Assembly (NCBI RefSeq): GCF_019977735.1 | Contig: NZ_AP025018.1 | Span: forward strand, 2,108,001-2,172,000 | Length of the DNA stretch: 64,000 nucleotides | Direction: 5' to 3' | DNA from: Calothrix sp. PCC 7716 | GTDB lineage: Bacteria > Cyanobacteriota > Cyanobacteriia > Cyanobacteriales > Nostocaceae | Part shown: positions 35,689 through 42,271 of the stretch, piece by piece | Layout of the letters: every line of letters starts with the position of its first letter | Position numbering within the stretch: position 1 is the stretch's first letter | Made by a program: the position numbers and the translations under genes | Notes under the pieces: model-generated | The model's database searches: none | Told to the model about the DNA's origin: nothing | The model's input: the letters and a program-made list of their open reading frames with translations, nothing else

Positions 35689-36506
35689 AGTCGTTCAACT
35701 TCTGCTACACTTAACCCTGTAGTTTGACTAATGGTTTGTATATCTAAAATGCCAACAAGCGAGCGTGCAATTTCAATCGCTTTTTCTTTAGCTCCATCTT
35801 GTCGTGCTTTCAAAATAGCGTTTTTGCTATCATGAAGAAACATTTCTCGTTTCTCAAGCACTTCTAGCTCTTTTCTAGTTAACTTGCTCTCTCTAGCAAC
35901 TTCAAATGCATGATTTATTTCTGGCACTTCTTCCATAGAAGGAGGAACTGACTGGAGTGTGTTTGCTGCTTTCAGGAAATATAACCACTTATCTGATAAA
36001 GTTTCTAGTTCTGGAAGTTGTTTATTAAATTTAGGTAATTCAACGAATACAAGTTCAATATCATCGCTATAATCTGTTAAATCATCTTTTTCTTTCAACT
36101 TATAACGGGATATAACTTTACTACTGTTTTCAAACATATCAAAGTCAGTAATTGTCAAAGCTATTACTGGGTTTAATAGTGTATAATCTTCGCCAACTCT
36201 AAGCTGTATTGAAAAGGCTTTCGCTGCATCGTATAGCACTCGCTTATCAAAACCTAACACATTTAAAACCTGCATCTCAATGATAACGGTTTTATTTCCT
36301 ATTATTGTAGCCTTTACATCTAAGTAGGAATCTTTGATACCCTTTATGCGTGGCGCCTGATAAGGGTCAAGAATTTGTAAATCTAAAATAACAGGTTTCT
36401 CTTGATACAAAATTGCATTGAGAAAACCTATCAGAATGTCTTTACTTTGCTTGGAACCAAAGATTTTTTTAAAGGCAAAATCTGTTTTAGGGTTAATGAA
36501 GGTCAT
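35679..36506 (-). CDS. Rpn family recombination-promoting nuclease / putative transposase
   Basis: 275 residues. It opens with the classic INPKTDFAFKKIFGSKQSKDILIGFLNAIL and has the PD-(D/E)XK elements SYLDVKATI and KTVIIEMQV. The C-terminal helical part ends LVGILDIQTISQTTGLSVAEVERL, typical of this family. These proteins are often annotated as PD-(D/E)XK transposases; RpnA-type members promote recombination. It is part of the accessory island between the aldehyde dehydrogenase and aminotransferase genes. Confidence 0.9.
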   Translation of the reverse strand: MTFINPKTDFAFKKIFGSKQSKDILIGFLNAILYQEKPVILDLQILDPYQAPRIKGIKDSYLDVKATIIGNKTVIIEMQVLNVLGFDKRVLYDAAKAFSIQLRVGEDYTLLNPVIALTITDFDMFENSSKVISRYKLKEKDDLTDYSDDIELVFVELPKFNKQLPELETLSDKWLYFLKAANTLQSVPPSMEEVPEINHAFEVARESKLTRKELEVLEKREMFLHDSKNAILKARQDGAKEKAIEIARSLVGILDIQTISQTTGLSVAEVERLWN

Positions 36507-36549
36507 AATAAACCCTCCTGGCTAGTTATTTTAGAACAATAGTATCATA

Positions 36550-36615
36550 AGAAACCTGGTTTCTTGTTGATAGCATGTAATAGAAATAAAGATTTTTCGT
36601 AGAAACCAGGTTTCT
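36550..36615. repeat. GAAACCTGG/CCAGGTTTC hairpin repeat
   Basis: Copy of the hairpin family between the divergent Rpn and Panacea genes. The arms AAGAAACCTGGTTTCTT and AGAAACCAGGTTTCT lie about 34 bases apart. Confidence 0.85.
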
Positions 36616-36691
36616 GTTATGTAGGCGCCGTTACTGATACGCTAACACTATAATAAATTTGAGAGTTAAAAAATTATATAGAATAAGGGCA

Positions 36692-37144
36692 ATGTCGATT
36701 ACAACTGTAGATGCGATTGTAGATTACTTTATATATGTAGCTAACGATACAGGTTCATTTATAAGTAACCTGAAGCTACAGAAATTAGTATATTATGCTC
36801 AAGCTTGGCATTTGGGAATTTACGATACTCCGTTATTTGATGATGACTTTGAAGCTTGGGTACATGGGCCAGTTATTCCTTGGTTATTTCACAAGTATAA
36901 GGAATTTGGGTGGAAGCCAATTCTTAAAGAAGTGCAGAAACCTGAATTTCCACCACAGCTAGAAGAATTCCTAGAGGATATAACAGAAGAATATTTTATT
37001 TGCGATGGTTATGAGTTAGAATTGATGACGACTCGTGAAGACCCTTGGTTACACGCTCGCAAAGGTGTCGCTAGAGATGAACCGTCTCATGCGATTATTA
37101 ATAAAGACTCGATGAGAAATTTTTACAGTAAACGTGCCGCCTAA
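36692..37144 (+). CDS. Panacea-domain (SocA/DUF4065) antitoxin
   Basis: 150 residues from the ATG at 36692 (AAGGGCA precedes it as ribosome binding site); an upstream TTG at 36659 in frame is less likely. The Panacea domain is clear: LKLQKLVYYAQAWHLGIYDTPLFDDDFEAWVHGPVIPWLF, and the ending SHAIINKDSMRNFY. Proteins of this family neutralise diverse toxins coded next to them. The downstream gene overlaps its end by 11 bases, the usual arrangement of a toxin-antitoxin pair. Confidence 0.9.
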   Translation: MSITTVDAIVDYFIYVANDTGSFISNLKLQKLVYYAQAWHLGIYDTPLFDDDFEAWVHGPVIPWLFHKYKEFGWKPILKEVQKPEFPPQLEEFLEDITEEYFICDGYELELMTTREDPWLHARKGVARDEPSHAIINKDSMRNFYSKRAA

Positions 37145-37568
37145 AAAACCGAAAAAAACAGATACTCGAAATAGAGCATCGACCTCTGATATAAAACGAA
37201 TAGCAGTGGAGATACCGCAAGGAATTAGTTTCTCTTTTCGGGATTTTGAAAATGATAATCAAAAATTTTTATTTAATGATAAAGATTTTAGATATTTTGA
37301 ATGTTTACTGTTGAGATTGCGAGATTTATCAAAGCTAACAGTTCCAGAGATTATCAATAATCGTAGTAAAAGTCTCAGGTGCCATTTAATTAGGTGGGTA
37401 GATACAACCGAACCGAATGGGTTCGGGATACCGAATGAAGAGGAAATTGTTGGTTCAGCTTACCAGTTTCAAATCTCTTCAAATGAACATGGTCGAGTTC
37501 ATGGGTTTTTTATAGAAAACGTTTTTTATATTGTTTGGTTAGACCCAAACCATAATCTTTATCAATGA
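37134..37568 (+). CDS. Putative toxin paired with the Panacea antitoxin
   Basis: 144 residues starting with GTG inside the antitoxin gene (11-base overlap). The basic N-terminus is followed by a compact alpha/beta domain with YFECLLLRLRDLSKLTVPEI, CHLIRWVDTTEPNGFGIP and the C-terminal GRVHGFFIENVFYIVWLDPNHNLY. The ending resembles small RNase-type toxin folds in which the last strands carry conserved polar residues, but I do not recognise the family. Its role as toxin is inferred from size and the overlapping partner. Confidence 0.65.
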   Translation: MPPKKPKKTDTRNRASTSDIKRIAVEIPQGISFSFRDFENDNQKFLFNDKDFRYFECLLLRLRDLSKLTVPEIINNRSKSLRCHLIRWVDTTEPNGFGIPNEEEIVGSAYQFQISSNEHGRVHGFFIENVFYIVWLDPNHNLYQ

Positions 37569-37573
37569 CAGGA

Positions 37574-37591
37574 CAGAAACCCGGTTTCTTG
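37574..37591. repeat. Half copy of the GAAACCxGGTTTC repeat
   Basis: AGAAACCCGGTTTCTT occurs once, just after the putative toxin stop. It marks the right edge of the accessory island. Confidence 0.7.
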
Positions 37592-37601
37592 GCGTAATAT
37601 A

Positions 37602-39095
37602 TTAATCGCGGTTATCAATTTGCGCGCGTTGTAAGCTTCCTGAAAAATCTACATATACAGTTTTCCATTCGGTAAATGTATCAATAGCAGCGTTTCCTGC
37701 TTCGCGATGTCCGTTACCTGTTTGTTTGACTCCTCCAAATGGTAAATGAACTTCGGCGCCTATAGTTGGCCCGTTAATATAAGTAATACCTGCTTCAATA
37801 TCACGCATTGCTGCAAACGCGCGGTTAACATCACGGGTATATATAGAAGATGAAAGACCGTAGTTTGTGTCGTTGAGAATATCTATAGCTTGTTCAAACG
37901 AGTTTACTTCGATTAATGCGACTACTGGGCCAAATATTTCTTCACGAGCAACCCGCATATTTGGTGTGACGTTATCTAATATAGTTGGTTGGAAAAAGTA
38001 GCCTTCTTTGAGTGTACCTTCATTAGCTATTCCACCACCTATTAATATAGAGGCGCCTTCAGAGCGAGCAATATCCATATATATTCTGACTTGTTGAAGT
38101 TGCTTGTCATTAATAATGGGTCCAATTTCTGTATTTGTGTCATAACCAGCACCCAAGCGTAATTTACTCGCACGCTCTTTAAGCATTTCTGTGAATTTGG
38201 CTTTGATATCGCGGTGTAAAATGAGACGACTTGTTGCGGTACATCGTTGTCCTGCTGTACCAAATGCTCCCCATACGGCGCCATCAAGTGCTAATTCTAA
38301 ATCAGCATCTTCCATAACTATCTGAGCATTTTTGCCTCCCATCTCTAAACATACCCGTTTATGGAGGCGCCCACAAATTTCTCCAACTAGCGAACCTGTT
38401 TGAGAAGAACCAGTAAACGAGACTAAGTTAACGTCGGGATGTTCTACTAAACTTTTACCTGCTTCTTCCCCAATACCATGCACCAAGTTAACAACACCAG
38501 GTGGAAAACCAGCTTTCTCAAAAATCTCAATTAATTTTGTTGCACAAGCGGGTGTATCTTCAGCAGGTTTTAAAATAACAGTGTTACCACAAACTAATGC
38601 TGGCATAGCTTTCCAACAAGGAATAGCAATAGGAAAATTCCACGGAGTAATTAAAGCGCATACACCTATTGGTGTTCTAACGGTCATTGCGAACTTGTTA
38701 GGCATTTCGGATGGAGTCGTTTGTCCATAAAGACGGCGCCCTTCTCCAGCACTATAAAAAGCACAGTCGATACCTTCTTGCACATCACCGCGCGCTTCGG
38801 TAAGTGGTTTACCCATTTCGCGACTAATTAATTGTGCTAACTCTTCTTTATGAGTCAGTAATAACTCGCCAACTTTGAATACATACTCAGCGCGCGCAGG
38901 TGCAGGAACTAGGCGCCAGTTTTTATAAGCATTGCGTGCTGCAATTACCGAAGAGTTGACATCTTCGTAGGTAGAACGAGGAAAAGTAGCGACAATTTCA
39001 TTTTTAGACGCTGGGTTAATACTTTGCAGCCTATTGTCAGTGTTATCTAACCATTTACCGTTGATGAAATTACGACAAGTGAAGGTAGCAGCCAT
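37602..39095 (-). CDS. NAD(P)-dependent aldehyde dehydrogenase
   Basis: 497 residues, complete ALDH. Signatures: ITPWNFPIAIPCWKAMPALVCGN, VSFTGSSQTGS, the catalytic Glu in CLEMGGKNAQIV and the catalytic Cys in GTAGQRCTATSR. The C-terminal PFGGVKQTGNGHREAG is typical of semialdehyde-oxidising ALDH groups (2-oxoglutarate or aminoadipate semialdehyde). It has the same orientation as the aminotransferase/DUF1338 operon 3 kb downstream and could oxidise 2-aminoadipate 6-semialdehyde in the same pathway; the assignment is inferred. Confidence 0.9.
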   Translation of the reverse strand: MAATFTCRNFINGKWLDNTDNRLQSINPASKNEIVATFPRSTYEDVNSSVIAARNAYKNWRLVPAPARAEYVFKVGELLLTHKEELAQLISREMGKPLTEARGDVQEGIDCAFYSAGEGRRLYGQTTPSEMPNKFAMTVRTPIGVCALITPWNFPIAIPCWKAMPALVCGNTVILKPAEDTPACATKLIEIFEKAGFPPGVVNLVHGIGEEAGKSLVEHPDVNLVSFTGSSQTGSLVGEICGRLHKRVCLEMGGKNAQIVMEDADLELALDGAVWGAFGTAGQRCTATSRLILHRDIKAKFTEMLKERASKLRLGAGYDTNTEIGPIINDKQLQQVRIYMDIARSEGASILIGGGIANEGTLKEGYFFQPTILDNVTPNMRVAREEIFGPVVALIEVNSFEQAIDILNDTNYGLSSSIYTRDVNRAFAAMRDIEAGITYINGPTIGAEVHLPFGGVKQTGNGHREAGNAAIDTFTEWKTVYVDFSGSLQRAQIDNRD

Positions 39096-39519
39096 AATTT
39101 ATAACTCCAAAAAGGTAGTACACTGATACAGCATTTAGTTTCGCTCGAATTTTACAAATCGTCAATATATTTTGCCATATGCTTCCGGTGCGTGACTGAT
39201 GGCACCCTTTCTGTATTCCAATTGCATAAGTCTTAAAGGTATGACTTTTTGACTAGTTTAATAGTGACTTTTGTCATGTGTGTTGAGTTGTTGCAGCTTA
39301 TATTATGAAGCTATCAACCAGTAATGAGATTTAATGACAGAAGCGGGTTATTGCTGGTGCTTCAGGGTATATAGATACTGGTAGGTATTGGGTAGCTGTC
39401 CAGAGCGGGTATATTTAAAGTTTATTACTTATTCTACATATTTACGTTTGATTCCTCATATTCTATTTTTTGCTCTCTTGTTTCATGCCAAGAGAGTAAT
39501 TTTTATGTCAGTAATGAAA
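39096..39519. other. Intergenic region upstream of aldehyde dehydrogenase
   Basis: No gene or repeat recognised in this AT-rich stretch. It must contain the aldehyde dehydrogenase promoter. Confidence 0.35.
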
Positions 39520-39629
39520 TTATATATTTATTGGGTCGCGTCTACCAATACCCAGTTCTAATAACTTATTTTTTACATCTTGCCATTCAGTGCCACAGTA
39601 ATAAGACTTTTTATCAAGAATATTGGCAA
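39520..39629 (-). pseudogene. 3' fragment copied from the gene at 41850-42128
   Basis: The translated fragment VANILDKKSYYCGTEWQD... ending GIGRRDPINI and TAA differs from the end of the 41850 gene (ANILDKKYYYCGTEW..., GIGRRDPVNI) by only a few residues over about 33 codons. It has no start and abuts the end of the alpha/beta hydrolase gene. It is a partial duplication. Confidence 0.85.
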
Positions 39630-39632
39630 CAT

Positions 39633-40625
39633 CTACTTACTACAACGCACTTTCTCAACCACTTGACGAATTGCATCAATAACTAATTTTGGATCATCAA
39701 GTTGGATTACATGTCCACTATTATGGGAAACAATGTGAACTCCTTGGGACGACTCATTGGCTAGCTCTGCGTGTAATTCTTGCAGTTTTTGACGCATCTC
39801 CTGTGTGATGTCAAAGTCTGGTTTTCCAGCCGACAATACAATTAGAGGAATCTTAGGAAATGGCTTTGTCTTGCGTGCAATCTCTACCTGGTTCAGGCTA
39901 ACTGATACCGCAGATGATTCCTGAGTAAAGGCTTTCCAAAATAAGGTTTGGGAGTAGATTGCTTTAGCAAAAGGTTGTATTGAAGATGGCAATTTTTGGA
40001 ATAAACCAGCCGCCAGAGGTAAACGATCAAAAATGACAAGCAAACGAAATAAAGCAATTCGTGCCATGATTGGCAACACATAAATCGACAGCCATTCAAG
40101 TCGTTTATTCAATTCAACCCACTTGGTTGGCGCCTCTGAGTACATTTTCTCATGAGCTACATCTACTAAAACCATTCCAACCACTTCTTCTGGATAGTCG
40201 TAGGCAAATAAGCGACTGAATAAACCACTTAAAGACATTCCCACCAAGACATAAGGTGGCTCAATTTCAGCTTCTCTCAAAAGTTGTCGCAATTCACTAA
40301 CGACTTGTTTTGCGGTGCGTGGTTTTGAACTTAAATCACTCCAGCCATAGCCTGCTCGGTCGTAAGTCAAAATCCTCGTAAACTTAGCAACTTCAGGCTG
40401 CACGAGTTGCCAATCTAAGTGAGTACCTCCAGTCCCACTATCCATAATGACTGTCGGGTGACCTTCGCCCATAATTTGATAGTGCCAATTATTGCCATTG
40501 ATCTCAATTAATTTTCCAGGTGGCAAAAATCTTCGGCGATCTCGGCTTGTGGCAAATGCCTGACAAATTGCTCCAAATCCAACAATTCCAACTAATACTT
40601 CAATGAGAATAAAAAGCCACTTCAT
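39633..40625 (-). CDS. Alpha/beta hydrolase with N-terminal membrane anchor
   Basis: 330 residues. Residues 3-25 form a signal anchor. The hydrolase core has the oxyanion motif MDSGTGGTHLDW, the nucleophile Ser in LVGMSLSGLFSR and the catalytic His in HNSGHVIQLDDP near the C-terminus. LTYDRAGYGWSD is typical of lipase/peptidase-like members. The substrate is unknown. It lies between the two duplicated fragments (cyclase end and 92-codon gene end), so it was probably carried with, or inserted into, the duplicated segment. Confidence 0.85.
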   Translation of the reverse strand: MKWLFILIEVLVGIVGFGAICQAFATSRDRRRFLPPGKLIEINGNNWHYQIMGEGHPTVIMDSGTGGTHLDWQLVQPEVAKFTRILTYDRAGYGWSDLSSKPRTAKQVVSELRQLLREAEIEPPYVLVGMSLSGLFSRLFAYDYPEEVVGMVLVDVAHEKMYSEAPTKWVELNKRLEWLSIYVLPIMARIALFRLLVIFDRLPLAAGLFQKLPSSIQPFAKAIYSQTLFWKAFTQESSAVSVSLNQVEIARKTKPFPKIPLIVLSAGKPDFDITQEMRQKLQELHAELANESSQGVHIVSHNSGHVIQLDDPKLVIDAIRQVVEKVRCSK

Positions 40626-40781
40626 TTCAGATCATCTGTAGGGTTTTAATAGATTTGAGTTGCCTCGCAGAAAACTTTTAAGGATTAGGTATCTCGCGTT
40701 ATCGCAAGCAACGCTTCCACAACTTGAGTAAGAGCAGGTTCGTCTAGTGTTCTAACTTGGAAAGCTTCCTACAGGAAAACC

Positions 40782-41006
40782 TCAACGGGAGCATAGTAGC
40801 ATTGGCACCATCACAATTATAAATCCGCCCGGAGGTAATTTATCTAGATTCGTCAAATTTTTTAAAACAATACGGGGTTTATCTAAAACCATCCGATTAA
40901 TAATAAACGTCGTATAAAGACCACCAACACCATATATGTCAATTTTTACACTAGTCTCTCCAAATTGTCTAAGTAAGAACTTTGTTGCTTGGGCGCTTGA
41001 TAAAAT
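40782..41006 (-). pseudogene. Cyclase C-terminal fragment, decayed duplicate
   Basis: Read leftwards, this open stretch gives AQATKFLLRQFGE..., TTFIINRMVLDKPRIV and KNLTNLDKLPPGGF before a TGA. It is colinear with the end of the cyclase domain at 42272-42560 (EATKFLLRER..., TTFTINRMVLEKPRIV, ENLTNLDKLPARGF). No start codon is present, the metal-type GIDTHGVDGG motif has become KIDIYGVGG and the last residues differ. It is a dead fragment of a partial duplication. Confidence 0.85.
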
Positions 41007-41023
41007 TCAATAAAATTCATGGT

Positions 41024-41797
41024 TTAATAACGAACCACAAAGGTAGCTTCATAGCGTAAAGAAAGAAAAGAATAAGTTTTACAACTAATATAGGATTGCT
41101 TGAATCGGTAATTCAAAACTGTTTCCTTCTGGAGTGAATTTACGGTCAGGCTAGGATTTTGTGCTAAATGTTCATGAATGTATTCTGTCGCCTGTTGTAA
41201 TCGAGCTTGCGATAATCCATCATTATAACTTCGGATTTTAAAATTTTGTATTGTGTAATTTTGTAATATTTGAGCAGAAATTGCTGTTGCCATTGACTCT
41301 GTATAGAGACGATCCCATAATCCCTTAGACTCAAGTTTTGCCTTTAAAGCTATGCCAATTTGGTAAATAAGCGGGTCATTCAACTTGAACTGTGGCACAA
41401 CTTCAATCCGATCAACATCACCAACTTCAGCTATTATCCCAGTCATAAATGTCGGCTCAATATACAGATGTATTACTTGAGATGAATCGTATAAGCGGAC
41501 TGATACAGGCGCCGTTGCAGGTGTCAAACAAATATCGCCATTTCTGAAATGATCACATTGAGAACGACCATTTAGCATTCGCTCTTTTACAACTGTGGTA
41601 TGATTAAGGTGAATAGTAATGAAATGTTGTGGAAAGCAATGCTCAGGCGTTTCAAATGCGGCAGAATGTTGGTAATAACCAAGTTGAATTCCATTCCACG
41701 ATGCTTTTTGACTAGAAGTAATTGGCAAACTTGGAATAATTCTTAAAATCGATGTGCTGCTGGCAGCATTAATAGTTAAAAGCTTTTCTCTACTCAT
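41024..41797 (-). pseudogene. AraC-family regulator lacking its DNA-binding end
   Basis: 257 residues. Residues 1-200 look like the sensor part of a cyanobacterial AraC protein (ILRIIPSLPITSSQKASWNGI..., GDICLTPATAPVSV). The HTH region begins normally (LSQARLQQATEYIHEHLAQNPSLTV) and then degenerates after NSLQKETVLNYRFKQS. The two-helix-turn-helix array of about 80 residues is missing, and the tail LRYEATFVVRY is unrelated. It abuts the decayed cyclase fragment, so a rearrangement cut the gene. It is unlikely to bind DNA. Confidence 0.75.
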
Positions 41798-41849
41798 AAA
41801 TTTTTAAAAGATAGCCTACTTAAATATTATTCAGGTAAATAACTTACAG

Positions 41850-42128
41850 TTATATATTTACTGGGTCACGTCTACCAATACCTAGTTCTAATAGCTGATT
41901 TTTTACATTTTGCCATTCAGTACCACAGTAATAATACTTTTTATCAAGAATGTTAGCTATGTAATAACCCTGCTTACCTCCATTAATACGGAAAAGTTCA
42001 ATAGCTACCTTTTTCATTGAGGTATCGAAAGCTGCAAATAAATCATCATCTACTAATAAAGGAGCGTTAAATAAATTAATAAAAGGTGTACCATGCTTAA
42101 GAGCTACAACCGTTACCTCGTCTTTCAA
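41850..42128 (-). CDS. Small protein of unknown function, possibly 5'-truncated
   Basis: 92 residues from a TTG at 42128. The frame is open further up to about 42176 with coding-like residues (FALYTTES) but no ATG, and a stop lies inside the repeat at 42168-42179. The protein has an LLVDDDLFAAFDTSMKKVAIELFRI core and ends GIGRRDPVNI. The family is not recognised. Its C-terminal third is duplicated at 39520-39629. The natural start may have been removed by the adjacent repeat insertion. Confidence 0.5.
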   Translation of the reverse strand: MKDEVTVVALKHGTPFINLFNAPLLVDDDLFAAFDTSMKKVAIELFRINGGKQGYYIANILDKKYYYCGTEWQNVKNQLLELGIGRRDPVNI

Positions 42129-42167
42129 TGATTCTGTAGTATACAGGGCGAAGGATTGTAGTATTGT

Positions 42168-42236
42168 ATGACATAATTAAGATGCGCGCGAAAGCGGGAA
42201 AACTGCGCCCTTCGTTCGCGACTCATGACATAATTA
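42168..42236. repeat. 45-base repeat flanked by 12-base direct repeats
   Basis: ATGACATAATTA occurs at 42168-42179 and again at 42225-42236. The 45 bases between begin AGATGCGCGCGAAAGCGGGA; their first 36 bases are an inverted match to 23475-23511. The structure looks like a tiny mobile element with target duplication, or a recombined repeat unit. Confidence 0.8.
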
Positions 42237-42271
42237 TTCCAAATTGGGATGCTCCCGGCAAGAAAGCATTT

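Noticed and set aside
35679-36506. Rpn protein as an active insertion sequence
   Set aside because: No terminal inverted repeats or target duplications around the gene; the nearby hairpins belong to a dispersed repeat family also found without it.
36659-36691. TTG start extending the Panacea protein by 11 residues
   Set aside because: The ATG at 36692 has a good ribosome binding site and the conserved domain begins right after it.
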